Translations under genes and position numbers: made by a program
Shown here: positions 8,004 to 16,907 of the stretch, one piece after another
How the letters are laid out: each line of letters begins with the position of its first letter
How positions within the stretch are numbered: position 1 is the first letter of the stretch
Assembly: GCA_001899255.1 (NCBI GenBank)
Contig: MKVX01000002.1
Location: 310,001 to 374,000, forward strand
Origin: Rhizobiales bacterium 62-47
Lineage (GTDB): Bacteria > Pseudomonadota > Alphaproteobacteria > Rhizobiales > Xanthobacteraceae
Length of the DNA: 64,000 nucleotides
Reading direction: 5' to 3'
Notes under the pieces: model-generated
What the model was told of the DNA's origin: nothing
Databases searched by the model: none
The model's input: only the letters and a program-made list of their open reading frames with translations

Positions 8004-8879
8004 ATGGATACCGAACTTGCACGAACCTTTCTGACCGTCGTCGCCGCAGGGAACTTCGTCAGCGCAGCCGAACGGCTGCATGTCAGTCAGTCGACCGTCA
8101 GCACCCGCATCCACGCCCTCGAAACCCATTTGGGCTGCGTGCTTTTCGTCCGCAACAAGGCCGGCACCACGCTGACCCCGGCCGGCCGGCAGTTTCAGCG
8201 GCACGCCTCGACGCTGGTGCGGACCGTCGAACAAGCCCGCCATGACATCGGTATTCCCAAAGGCTTCAGCGGCACATTGGCGGTCGGCGGCCGCATCGGG
8301 CTGTGGGAGGAGTTCCTGCTGGCGTGGTTGCCGCTGATGCACAAGAGCAACCCGACCATCGCGGTGCGCGCCGAGACCGGCCTTGAACCGGAAATCATGA
8401 GCGGGCTGATCGAGGGACGTCTCGATATCGGCGTCATGTACGCGCCGCAGAGCCGCCCTGGCCTCAAGGTGGAGAAACTGTTCGAGGAGCGGCTCATCCT
8501 GGTTTCGTCCAGCCCGACCAATGAAGTCGAACCGCAGCCGGGATACGTCTATGTCGAATGGGGGCAGGAATTCTATGCCCGCCACAGCGCCTGCTTTCCG
8601 AATTTCGGGGGCCCGTCGCTGACCGCGAATGTCGGCTGGCTTGGCTTGCAGCACGTGCTGCGCAACGGCGGCTCCGGCTATTTTCCGCAGCGAATCGTCC
8701 ATCCGCACGTACAGAAAAAGGCGTTGAGCGTTGTCGAAGGCGCACCCGACTTCGTCATTCCGGCTTACGTGGTATATCCGGTGGAGCACGATCGGGAGGT
8801 GTTCGGCAACACGCTGGAGATCATGCACTCGGTTGCCAACAACGCAATCCGCATCAAACAGGGCGCCGCATTCCAGTGA
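8004..8879 (+). CDS. LysR family transcriptional regulator
   Basis: A 291-residue regulator. The N-terminal winged helix-turn-helix (FLTVVAAGNFVSAAERLHV then SQSTVSTRIHALE) covers residues 8-65, and the effector-binding domain follows (GTLAVGGRIGLWEEFL onward). The start is fixed by family convention (MDTELARTFL) and by the dyad ending 12 bases upstream. Its neighbours are the divergent sigma gene and a downstream PAS protein; no obvious target operon is adjacent, so its regulon is unknown. The strong dyad suggests negative autoregulation. Confidence 0.9.
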   Translation: MDTELARTFLTVVAAGNFVSAAERLHVSQSTVSTRIHALETHLGCVLFVRNKAGTTLTPAGRQFQRHASTLVRTVEQARHDIGIPKGFSGTLAVGGRIGLWEEFLLAWLPLMHKSNPTIAVRAETGLEPEIMSGLIEGRLDIGVMYAPQSRPGLKVEKLFEERLILVSSSPTNEVEPQPGYVYVEWGQEFYARHSACFPNFGGPSLTANVGWLGLQHVLRNGGSGYFPQRIVHPHVQKKALSVVEGAPDFVIPAYVVYPVEHDREVFGNTLEIMHSVANNAIRIKQGAAFQ

Positions 8880-9067
8880 CGTTGCGAAACGACGGCGCGG
8901 CATCGGCCACTCGTCGCGAGGCTCCGCCAGTATGCATGCCCTCGATAGGCAGGATCGAAAATTCTCGCTTGTTAAAGCTGTCCGGCAAGTCACAAAGAGC
9001 CGACCAACTCAGCCCCTGCGGGACCGTGCATTGACTGCCGGCACCATTTCGCAACGAAAGCACCGCC

Positions 9068-9517
9068 ATGACCGACCTTCCGCAACATCTCTCGGCTGAA
9101 TTCGCCAGCCTCGCCAACGCCGTGCTGACCACCGCGGCCGACGCGATCATCGCCACCGATCACGCGGGGCTGATCACCTTCTGGAATCCCGGCGCCACGC
9201 GAATTTTCGGCTTCTCGCAACAGGAAGCGATCGGTCAATCGCTCGACATCATTATTCCGGAGAACCTGCGCGCCCGGCATTGGGACGGCTATCACAAGAC
9301 CATGGCGACCGGGACCAGCCGGTACGGCGAATCGGACCTACTGGCGGTGCCGGGATTGCGAAAGGACGGCACCCGCATCTCCGTCGAATTTACCATCGTG
9401 ATGCTGACGGATGCACATGGCAAGACGTCCGGCACTGCGGCCATCCTGCGCGACGTCACCAAGCATTTCGAGGAAACACGACGGCTGCGCCGCCAACTGG
9501 CCGAGGCGACGCGTTAG
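9068..9517 (+). CDS. Single-domain PAS sensor protein
   Basis: A 149-residue protein made almost entirely of one PAS domain: AIIATDHAGLITFWNPGATRIFGF near residues 31-56, then a PAC-like RKDGTRISVEFTIVML and ILRDVTKHFEETRRLR. No kinase, cyclase or DNA-binding domain follows, so it must act through a partner or by sensing alone. The C-terminal helix resembles the linker that normally leads into a histidine kinase. The bound ligand (haem, flavin or none) cannot be read from sequence. Confidence 0.85.
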   Translation: MTDLPQHLSAEFASLANAVLTTAADAIIATDHAGLITFWNPGATRIFGFSQQEAIGQSLDIIIPENLRARHWDGYHKTMATGTSRYGESDLLAVPGLRKDGTRISVEFTIVMLTDAHGKTSGTAAILRDVTKHFEETRRLRRQLAEATR

Positions 9518-9546
9518 CCGTTCGGGCTACGCGACGCGATTGCAAG

Positions 9547-10002
9547 CTAACGCATCACTTTGCTGGCTTCCTGGATATCCAGCAATCGGATCAGGCGACC
9601 CCGCGGCTCGACGAGATCCTTGAGCGTGTAGTCGTCAAGCACCTCGACAAAAGCGTCGCGGGCTTTTTCGAAAGCGTTTTTCAACACGCAGCAAGGGCGT
9701 ATCGCGCAGGGCTCCTCGACCGGCGTAAAGCACGAGACGATCGCAAAATCCGGCTCGGTGCGGCGCACGACCTCGCCCAAACCGATGGTCTCGCAGGGTT
9801 TAGCCAGCCGCAGGCCACCTCCCCGTCCGCGAACCGTTTCGACATAACCGGCGACGCCGAGCTGATGCACCACTTTCATCAAATGGTTCTTGGAGATCGC
9901 ATAGCTCTTGGCGATCTCCGAAATGGTCGCAAGCCCTTCCTGCTTGAGCGCCAGATACATCAGAACGCGCATCGCGTAGTCGGTATAAGCTGTCAGACGC
10001 AA
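9547..10002 (-). CDS. nsrR: Rrf2 family regulator, NsrR-like nitric oxide sensor
   Basis: A 151-residue protein. The start is TTG 10002, because the protein then begins RLTAYTDYAMRVLMYLAL as NsrR proteins do and GGGAGGG lies about 6 bases upstream; the longer open frame is not protein-like. The winged helix covers residues 10-65. Cys91, Cys99 and Cys104/105 are placed for the [Fe-S] cluster of NsrR, which loses its cluster on meeting NO and releases its targets. It is divergent from a truncated haemoglobin gene, a classic NO-detoxification pairing. IscR identity is less likely from the Cys spacing. Confidence 0.85.
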   Translation of the reverse strand: MRLTAYTDYAMRVLMYLALKQEGLATISEIAKSYAISKNHLMKVVHQLGVAGYVETVRGRGGGLRLAKPCETIGLGEVVRRTEPDFAIVSCFTPVEEPCAIRPCCVLKNAFEKARDAFVEVLDDYTLKDLVEPRGRLIRLLDIQEASKVMR

Positions 10003-10166
10003 TGCAATCCCTCCCGCTGCATGGCCCCGAAACGCAATAGCCGGCCAGCGCTGCCGCTTCTCGGGCCGGTCTCGCACAAGGTCGGGCTTGATTCGGAAAC
10101 CATGGTCAACCAATGGATTAACGACAAGGCGATTCAAGCAATCCGATCGACTTGCGAGGCGGCGTT

Positions 10167-10193
10167 AAAGATATACATAGGATATTGCTTTTA
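10167..10193. promoter_or_regulatory. Possible NsrR-type operator
   Basis: An AT-rich imperfect dyad, AAAGATATAC-ATAGG-ATATTGCTTTT, lies between the divergent nsrR-like and globin genes. It loosely resembles the AAGATGYA half-sites bound by NsrR but matches incompletely. Position is the main support. Confidence 0.35.
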
Positions 10194-10262
10194 GACAAGA
10201 AGCGTCGTATCCAGCCGCGATCCTGGATCGTGATTGTGGCTTCGGACGGCGTCGCTAACGAT

Positions 10263-10673
10263 ATGATGTATATGATGGAAAAGCTCAACCATATTTCCGA
10301 GGAAAGCATCTGCCAGCTCGTCGACGCCTTCTACGTCAAGGTGCGGGCAGACGAGGCGCTGGCGCCGATCTTCGAGAACGCGATCCACGATTGGCAGCCG
10401 CACCTGGAGAAAATGTACGCGTTCTGGTCGTCGGTGATGCTGACAACGGGGCGCTACAAGGGCAATCCGCTGATCAAGCATATGGTCTTGCCGGGCATCC
10501 AGCCGGAGCTGTTTGCGCGTTGGCTGGAGCTGTTCCACCAGACCTGCGTCGAGCTGTTCGACGACGACATCAGCGCAGCGTTTCGCGTCAAGGCCGAACG
10601 TATCGCCGAAAGCCTCAAACTCGGCATCTTCTATCGGCCCGATCGCCCCTGGCCGCCGCAACCGGCGGTGTGA
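10263..10673 (+). CDS. Group III truncated haemoglobin
   Basis: About 136 residues. Globin helices are recognisable: ICQLVDAFYVKVRADEALA near the N-terminus, HLEKMYAFWSSVML in the middle, and WLELFHQTCVELF with the probable proximal haem His. The C-terminus ends FYRPDRPWPP. Several clustered ATGs (10263, 10266, 10272, 10275) make the exact start uncertain, and no strong ribosome site distinguishes them. Proteins of this family bind O2 and NO, and adjacency to the NsrR-like regulator supports NO detoxification. Confidence 0.85.
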   Translation: MMYMMEKLNHISEESICQLVDAFYVKVRADEALAPIFENAIHDWQPHLEKMYAFWSSVMLTTGRYKGNPLIKHMVLPGIQPELFARWLELFHQTCVELFDDDISAAFRVKAERIAESLKLGIFYRPDRPWPPQPAV

Positions 10674-10742
10674 CACCTCACAACCTGAAGTGTTACCGGA
10701 CGCTCCGGCACGACAGTTGCGATGGCTGGAGCATCGCGACGG

Positions 10743-13508
10743 CTATTCAGCCGCCGCGTTGACCTCGATGCGTTGCACCTTCACCGCGCAGAACTTGAAC
10801 TCGGGAATCTTGCCGAACGGATCGAGCGCCGGATTGGTCAACAGATTGACCGCCGCCTCGGCGTAGCAGAACGGCATGAACACCATGTTCTCCGGGACGT
10901 CGCGATCCGAGCGCACCTTGACCTGAATGGCGCCGCGCCGCGTTTCGAGCTGGATGAAATCGCCCGGCCAGACACTGAGCCGCCGCATGTCCTTGGGCGA
11001 CATAAAGGCGACAGCCTCCGGCTCGATCTTGTCGAGCACGCCGGCGCGCCGCGTCATCGATCCGGTATGCCAATGCTCGAGGATGCGGCCGGTCGACAGC
11101 ACCATTGGATATTCGTCGTCAGGGAGTTCATCCGGCGGCACGACATGCGCCGGCACGATCTTGCCGCGACCGCTCTCGGTCGGGAATCCGGTGGTGAAGA
11201 TGATCTCGTTGCCGGGCTTGTGCGGATCGTCGACCGGATAGGTCACCGCGCCTTCGCGCTCGAGCCGCTCCCACGTGATGTTCTTCAGCGAAGGCATCAC
11301 GTGCGTCATCTCGGCGAAGACATCGGCGGGACCGCGGTAATTCCAGTCGAGTCCGAGCCGCTTGCCGATCTCCTTGATGATCCACAGATCCTGCCGCGCG
11401 TCCCCTGGCGGTTGCACCACCTCACGCGACAGTTGCACGCGGCGGTCGGTGTTGGTGAACGAACCGGATTTTTCCGCGAAGGCGGACGCCGGCAAAATGA
11501 CATCGGCATGGAACGCGGTTTCGGTCACGAACAGGTCTTGCACCACGAGGTGATCGAGCATCGCCAGCGCACCGCGGGCGTGCTGCAAATCCGGGTCGGA
11601 CATCGCCGGATTCTCGCCCTGGATATACATGCCGTGAATCTCGCCGGCATGGATGGCATTCATGATCTCGACAACCGTAAGGCCACGCACCGGATCGATC
11701 TCGTGTTGCCAGATGCGCTCGATCGGCTCACGCAAGTCGGTGCGGCCGACCGGCTGATAATCCGGCAGGAACATCGGAATCAAGCCTGCATCCGACGCGC
11801 CCTGCACATTGTTCTGGCCACGCAGCGGATGCAGTCCGGTACCGGGGCGGCCGACCTGCCCGGTCGTCAACGCCAATGCAATCAGACACCGTGCGTTGTC
11901 GGTACCGTGGACGTGCTGGCTGATGCCCATCCCCCAGAAAATGATCGAGGCACGCGAGCGCGCATACATCCGCGCCACTTCCTTCAAGGTTTCGGCAGGG
12001 ATGCCGCAGATCGGCTCCATCTTCTCCGGCGGGAATTCCTTGATCTTCTCCTTCAGCTCATCGAAGCCTTCGGTGTAACCGGCAATGTACTGATCGTCAG
12101 TGAGACCTTCGGTGATAATGGTATGCAACATCGCATTGAGCATGGCGACGTCGCTGCCCGGCTTGAACGCCAGATGCTTGTAGGCGTGACGCGACAGCGC
12201 CTGCTGGCGAGGATCCATCACGATCAACTTGGCGCCGCGCTTCACTGCATTCTTGAAGTATGTCGCGGCCACCGGATGATTGATCGTCGGATTGGCGCCG
12301 ATGACGATGATGACTTCCGCGTCCATCGCCGCCGAGAACGGCGCCGAAACCGCACCGGAATTCAGGCCTTCCATCAACGCCGCGACCGAAGACGCATGGC
12401 ATAGCCGCGTGCAGTGATCGACGTTGTTCGAACCGAAGCCGGTGCGCACCATCTTCTGGAACAGATAGGCTTCCTCGTTCGATCCCTTGGCCGAACCGAA
12501 TCCGGCAAGCGCCTTCGGACCCTTCTCGTCGCGAATCCTGGCGAGCCCCTTCGCCGCGACTTCGAGCGCTTCGTCCCAGCTCGCTTCGCGGAAATGCGTG
12601 AACGGATTGGCCGGATCGACCTGATCGTTGGCATCCTTCTTCGCATTCGGCAACCGGATCAGCGGCTTCGTCAGACGATGCGGATGATGGATGTAGTCGA
12701 AACCGAATCGCCCCTTGACGCACAGCCGATTGTGGTTCGCCGGGCCGTCGCGGCCTTCGGCATAGATGATCTTCTCGTCCTTGATGTGATAGGTGACCTG
12801 ACAACCGACACCGCAGAACGGGCATAGCGAGTCGACAGTCCGGTCGGCATAATTGATGCGCGTCTGTTCGGCGTTGAGCATCGCCGACGGCATCAGCGCG
12901 CCGGTCGGACAAGCCTGCACGCATTCGCCGCAAGCGACACAGGTGGATTCGCCCATCGGATCGTCGAAATCGAATACGATCTTGGCGTCGTGATTGCGAT
13001 ACGCCATACCGATGACGTCGTTGACCTGCACTTCGCGGCAGGCGCGCACACACAACCCACACTGAATGCAGGCATCGAGATTGACACTCATCGCCGGGTG
13101 GCTGGTGTCGGACTCCCAGCGCTCGGCCGCGGGGAAGCGACTCTCGGTCACACCGACTTTGTCCGCCCAGTGCCAGAATTTCGAATCCGGATCATGCGAC
13201 GTTGCCCGCGCCGGCTGATCGGCAACCAATAACTCCATCACCATCTTCTGCGCCGCGACGGCACGCGGGCTGGCGGATTTCACTTTCATGCCGACGCTCG
13301 GCGTACGCTTGCACGACGCCGCGAGCACGCGCTCACCCTCGATCTCAACCATGCAGGCGCGGCAGTTACCGTCCGGGCGATAGTCGGGGGCGGGCGAATA
13401 ACACAGGTGTGGGATCTCGGTACCCTGCCGCTTCGCGACCTGCCAGATCGTTTCGCTGGCCTCGGCTTCGACTTGCTTGCCATCCAGTTCGAATTGAATC
13501 GTCGTCAT
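10743..13508 (-). CDS. fdsA: NAD-dependent formate dehydrogenase, alpha (molybdenum) subunit
   Basis: A 921-residue protein starting at ATG 13508, which overlaps the stop of fdsGB (ATGA). It has an N-terminal plant-type [2Fe-2S] domain (Cys36, Cys49, Cys52, Cys66), then two [4Fe-4S] motifs (CIQCGLCVRACRE and CVACGECVQACPTG), a further cluster motif CPFCGVGC, and the large bis-MGD domain. The expected catalytic Cys-His region is VDHCTRLCHASS. It oxidises formate to CO2 in the cytoplasm and passes electrons to the FMN subunit. The frame is open upstream to 13706, but that part is a shadow of fdsGB. Confidence 0.95.
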   Translation of the reverse strand: MTTIQFELDGKQVEAEASETIWQVAKRQGTEIPHLCYSPAPDYRPDGNCRACMVEIEGERVLAASCKRTPSVGMKVKSASPRAVAAQKMVMELLVADQPARATSHDPDSKFWHWADKVGVTESRFPAAERWESDTSHPAMSVNLDACIQCGLCVRACREVQVNDVIGMAYRNHDAKIVFDFDDPMGESTCVACGECVQACPTGALMPSAMLNAEQTRINYADRTVDSLCPFCGVGCQVTYHIKDEKIIYAEGRDGPANHNRLCVKGRFGFDYIHHPHRLTKPLIRLPNAKKDANDQVDPANPFTHFREASWDEALEVAAKGLARIRDEKGPKALAGFGSAKGSNEEAYLFQKMVRTGFGSNNVDHCTRLCHASSVAALMEGLNSGAVSAPFSAAMDAEVIIVIGANPTINHPVAATYFKNAVKRGAKLIVMDPRQQALSRHAYKHLAFKPGSDVAMLNAMLHTIITEGLTDDQYIAGYTEGFDELKEKIKEFPPEKMEPICGIPAETLKEVARMYARSRASIIFWGMGISQHVHGTDNARCLIALALTTGQVGRPGTGLHPLRGQNNVQGASDAGLIPMFLPDYQPVGRTDLREPIERIWQHEIDPVRGLTVVEIMNAIHAGEIHGMYIQGENPAMSDPDLQHARGALAMLDHLVVQDLFVTETAFHADVILPASAFAEKSGSFTNTDRRVQLSREVVQPPGDARQDLWIIKEIGKRLGLDWNYRGPADVFAEMTHVMPSLKNITWERLEREGAVTYPVDDPHKPGNEIIFTTGFPTESGRGKIVPAHVVPPDELPDDEYPMVLSTGRILEHWHTGSMTRRAGVLDKIEPEAVAFMSPKDMRRLSVWPGDFIQLETRRGAIQVKVRSDRDVPENMVFMPFCYAEAAVNLLTNPALDPFGKIPEFKFCAVKVQRIEVNAAAE

Positions 13509-15217
13509 TCCGCGGCTTCCTTCGGCAGAAACTCGTCGGGGAAATATTTGATCACGCAGGTCAGCGGATTCGAAGCCGCCTGTCCAAGACCGCAGATCGA
13601 CGCGTCGCGCATGGTCTGACTCAATTCGTTGAGCAGATCGCGGTTCCAGATGGGCTGTTCCATCAACTGTGCCGCCTTCTGTGTCCCGACGCGGCACGGC
13701 GTGCATTGGCCACAGCTCTCGTCCTCGAAGAAGCGCATCAGATTGCGCGCGGCGTCCTTCACCTGATCCTTATCGGACAGAACGACAACCGCGGCGGAAC
13801 CGATGAAGCAGCCATATTTCTCCAGCGTGCCGAAATCCAGCGGGATGTCATCCATCGTCGCCGGCAAAATGCCCCCCGATGCCCCGCCGGGCAGGTAAGC
13901 GTAGAACGCGTGGCCATCGGCCATGCCGCCGCAATACTCATCGATCAGTTCGCGGATCGTCAGTCCGGCCGGTGCCAGTTTGACGCCGGGATTCTTGACG
14001 CGCCCGGATACAGAGTAGCTACGCAATCCCTTGCGATCGTTGCGGCTGTGGCTGTTCCACCAGCCCGCGCCCTTCTCGACAATGTCGCGTACCCAGAACA
14101 GCGTTTCGATGTTGTTGATGAGAGTCGGCCTGCCGAACAAACCGACCTGGAACGGATACGGCGGCTTATGGCGCGGCATCCCGCGCTTGCCCTCGATGCT
14201 TTCGAGCAACGCCGATTCCTCTCCGCAAATATATGCCCCGGCCCCGCGTCGGATATGCAGGTTCGGACCGCCCTTCGGCAACTTGGCGAGTTCCAGCGGC
14301 AACACCTGGAGCACCGCAGGATATTCGTCTCGGATGTAAATGTAGACGTCGGTGGCATCGACGATATGGGCGCCGATCAGCATACCCTCGAGGAAACGGT
14401 GCAGATCGCGCAGCAAATAGAACCGGTCCTTGAAAGTGCCTGGCTCGCCCTCGTCACCATTGACCACCATCAGCCGCGGCCCAGGCTCGCCTAGCACCGC
14501 GCGCCACTTGCGTCCGGTCGGGAAACCGGCTCCGCCCAGACCGCGCAGACTGGAATCATCGAGAGCCTTCAGGATGTCGTCCTTGCCGATGCGTCCGGCG
14601 CGCAGGTCGTTCAGCAGCTTGTAGCCGCCATCCTTCACATAAGCGTCGTAGTCGACATATGGCGGAATCACCGGATGGGTTTCGCCGCGTGCGGCCGTCT
14701 CCAGCACCTCGGGCGCGGTTGCGTGGAAAACATAGCGATGGCCCACCTCCGCCACGGGAGCCACGTCGCACAGCCCGACGCAGGGCGCGCGCACCACGCG
14801 CACCTCCGGTCCGGCACCCCTTTGCAATTCCTGCAGCAACTGTTCCGCACCCATCATGGCGCAGGTCAGCGAATCGCAGACACGGATCGTCAGCATAGGG
14901 ACGTGCGGGTCGCCCTCCTTCACCACGTCGAAATGGGCGTAGAACGTTGCCGTCTCGAACACTTCGGCGAAGGCCAGTTTCATGATGTCGGCGAGGGCAG
15001 CCAGATGCGCCGCCGAGATTTGTTTGTAACTGTCCTGGATCAGATGCAGGTGCTCAATCAGCAGATCGCGGCGCAGCGGCCGATCGCCCAACAGTTGCTC
15101 GATCTCATGCAGGGCTGTCGGATCGACCTGTCGCCCTTTCGGCGTCGGCTTGGCTCGCTGCCGGCCCGCGCCGGGATGCTCGAAGGTCCGGACTTGGTGC
15201 AGTGCGTCATGCGTCAT
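13505..15217 (-). CDS. fdsB: Formate dehydrogenase, fused gamma-beta subunit (NuoE-NuoF-like)
   Basis: About 570 residues combining two usual subunits. The N-terminal 150 or so are NuoE/FdsG-like, with [2Fe-2S] Cys in VCDSLTC and APCVGLCDVAP. The rest is NuoF/FdsB-like: FMN motif GLGGAGFPTGRKW, NADH loop GAGAYICGEESALLESIEG, and [4Fe-4S] motif ESCGQCTPCR. It reduces NAD+ with electrons from FdsA. The start is taken at MTHDALHQV (15217); the frame is open to ATG 15268, but the extra 17 residues look untypical. A palindrome lies just upstream. Confidence 0.9.
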   Translation of the reverse strand: MTHDALHQVRTFEHPGAGRQRAKPTPKGRQVDPTALHEIEQLLGDRPLRRDLLIEHLHLIQDSYKQISAAHLAALADIMKLAFAEVFETATFYAHFDVVKEGDPHVPMLTIRVCDSLTCAMMGAEQLLQELQRGAGPEVRVVRAPCVGLCDVAPVAEVGHRYVFHATAPEVLETAARGETHPVIPPYVDYDAYVKDGGYKLLNDLRAGRIGKDDILKALDDSSLRGLGGAGFPTGRKWRAVLGEPGPRLMVVNGDEGEPGTFKDRFYLLRDLHRFLEGMLIGAHIVDATDVYIYIRDEYPAVLQVLPLELAKLPKGGPNLHIRRGAGAYICGEESALLESIEGKRGMPRHKPPYPFQVGLFGRPTLINNIETLFWVRDIVEKGAGWWNSHSRNDRKGLRSYSVSGRVKNPGVKLAPAGLTIRELIDEYCGGMADGHAFYAYLPGGASGGILPATMDDIPLDFGTLEKYGCFIGSAAVVVLSDKDQVKDAARNLMRFFEDESCGQCTPCRVGTQKAAQLMEQPIWNRDLLNELSQTMRDASICGLGQAASNPLTCVIKYFPDEFLPKEAAE

Positions 15218-15273
15218 GGAACAATCCGCTTCGACGGTCACGTGACGGCAACCGTCATCTTGCAACACTAGCT

Positions 15274-15294
15274 ATTGGCATACCACATGCCAAT
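15274..15294. promoter_or_regulatory. Inverted repeat upstream of fdsGB
   Basis: ATTGGCAT-N5-ATGCCAAT is a perfect 8-bp dyad between the TusA-like gene and fdsGB, 57-77 bases before the chosen start. It is a good operator candidate for a promoter internal to the run of genes. It does not resemble the dyad before the LysR gene at 8004. Confidence 0.55.
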
Positions 15295-15309
15295 ACGGAA
15301 CCACCGCCA

Positions 15310-15549
15310 TCAAGCCGATGTGTTTCCGGCCTTTTCGATGAGGAAGATGGTTTGCGCCTCCACGCCTCGCATCATCTCAACGCGATCACCGGTCTGTTGC
15401 ACCAGATGCGGGATATCGATCGCCGCCAGCGGATCGGTGCAGTGGACCTCCAGCCGATCGCCGGGCTTGAGACTCTGTAACGCCTTGCGCGTTTTCAACG
15501 TTGGCAGCGGACACTTCAATCCGGTCAGATCGAGCTTGGTCATGGACAT
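15310..15549 (-). CDS. TusA-family sulfur carrier protein
   Basis: A small 79-residue protein with the family's Cys-Pro-x-Pro motif in LDLTGLKCPLPTLKTRKAL, then LKPGDRLEVHCTDP and a C-terminal strand. The Cys carries persulfide sulfur for transfer. The start could be ATG 15549 or 15543; the frame extends to 15591 without support. It lies between moeA and the formate dehydrogenase genes on the same strand. A sulfur carrier here fits the sulfuration step formate dehydrogenases need, but that role is inference. Confidence 0.85.
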   Translation of the reverse strand: MSMTKLDLTGLKCPLPTLKTRKALQSLKPGDRLEVHCTDPLAAIDIPHLVQQTGDRVEMMRGVEAQTIFLIEKAGNTSA

Positions 15550-15630
15550 GACTGCAAAATGGCGGGCCTCATGCAGGCCGTCAACCGCCATCGTCGCGTC
15601 GCAATGCCCGCGCGGACGACAGCACCGCGA

Positions 15631-16887
15631 TTACATGAAACTTTCATAGGCGATGAAATCGACCGTCTGCCCGAACGCCACCTCTGTGACGCTTTCCGCC
15701 AATTCGACCAGCCCGTCGGTTTCCACCAGCGATGACAGCAGTCCGGCGCCTTCGCGCGGAAACTTGATCGCCTCGATGACGCCGTCTTCAGCGCGTTGCA
15801 AGTGCGCGCGAACATACTCGCGGCGACCGGCCTTCTTGCGGTAAGTGAACGCCGCGCGCACCGGCAAGGCAACGCGCTTCGTTTGACTGGCACCGGCAAG
15901 CGCCAGCACGGTCGGCCGAACGACGTGGACGAAGGTGACGAAACTGGCCACCGGATTGCCCGGCAAGCCGATCAACGGCGTGCCTGCGACGATCCCCATG
16001 GCGACCGGACGGCCCGGCTTGATCGCCATGCGCCACAATACGAGGCTGCCGGCGCTTTCGATGCCTTCCTTGACGTGATCGGCCTCGCCGGCCGAAACGC
16101 CGCCGGAGGTGACGATCAGATCGCACTGACCTGCGGCCTGCCGCAATCCCTCGGCGACCTCTGCACGCTCATCGCGCAGGATCCCAAGATCGCGAACGTC
16201 GCAGCCGAGCCGCGCCAGCATCGCCATCAGCATGAAGCGATTGGAATCGAACAGCTGCGCATGGCCACGCGACTGCCCCGGCGTGACCACCTCGTCGCCG
16301 GTTGACGCTACGCCGACGCAAATCCGCCGGCGCACTAGGATCTGCTGAACCCCGAAAGCCGCAGCGAGCGCCACGTCCTGCGGGCGCAATCGGCACCCCT
16401 TGCGCAAGGCAGCTTGCCCGGATGCGATATCCTCGCCGGCCGGCCTTACATTGGCGCCGGGACGAAGCCCCGGCGGCACCACGACGTGGCCGGCCTCGTC
16501 GAGGCGAACGTCCTCCTGCATGAACACCGTGTCGGCGCCGTCCGGCATCGGTGCGCCGGTGAAAATACGTACCGCTTGCCCCGGCTCGATTGGCAGACGC
16601 GCACTGGCCCCGGCCTGAACGCGCTCGGCGACCAGCAGCGGCCGTTCGGCATCGGTCGGAAGATCCGCCCCACGCACCGCATAGCCATCGACGGCGGAAT
16701 TGGTAAATGGCGGCAGCGGCAGCGGCGCCAATAGATCGGCGGCGAGAACGCGGCCATCGGCATCGCGCAACGGCACCGTCTCCGTTTCAGCGATCGCGGT
16801 GACGCGCGATGTGATCATCGCCACCGCTTCGTCGACCGACAGCATCGGGCCACCAAACGCAAAGCAATCGTCAGAGAGTTGTGCCAT
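15631..16887 (-). CDS. moeA: Molybdopterin molybdotransferase MoeA
   Basis: A 418-residue protein of standard MoeA length and order. The N-terminal LPPFTNSAVDGYAVRGADL block carries the conserved Asp, the MoCF-binding core includes TSGGVSAGEADHVKEG, and GLPGNPVASFVTF and a C-terminal domain IV follow. It inserts molybdate into adenylylated molybdopterin. The start MAQLSDDCFAFGGP is the form seen in related alphaproteobacteria. It is 20 bp downstream of mobB and upstream of the TusA-like and formate dehydrogenase genes, consistent with one Moco-supplying transcript. Confidence 0.93.
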   Translation of the reverse strand: MAQLSDDCFAFGGPMLSVDEAVAMITSRVTAIAETETVPLRDADGRVLAADLLAPLPLPPFTNSAVDGYAVRGADLPTDAERPLLVAERVQAGASARLPIEPGQAVRIFTGAPMPDGADTVFMQEDVRLDEAGHVVVPPGLRPGANVRPAGEDIASGQAALRKGCRLRPQDVALAAAFGVQQILVRRRICVGVASTGDEVVTPGQSRGHAQLFDSNRFMLMAMLARLGCDVRDLGILRDERAEVAEGLRQAAGQCDLIVTSGGVSAGEADHVKEGIESAGSLVLWRMAIKPGRPVAMGIVAGTPLIGLPGNPVASFVTFVHVVRPTVLALAGASQTKRVALPVRAAFTYRKKAGRREYVRAHLQRAEDGVIEAIKFPREGAGLLSSLVETDGLVELAESVTEVAFGQTVDFIAYESFM

Positions 16888-16907
16888 GCTTAGCCGTTTC
16901 TCAGCCG

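Noticed and set aside
10722-12404. 560-codon plus-strand ORF
   Set aside because: Antisense shadow of fdsA with His/Arg-rich composition.
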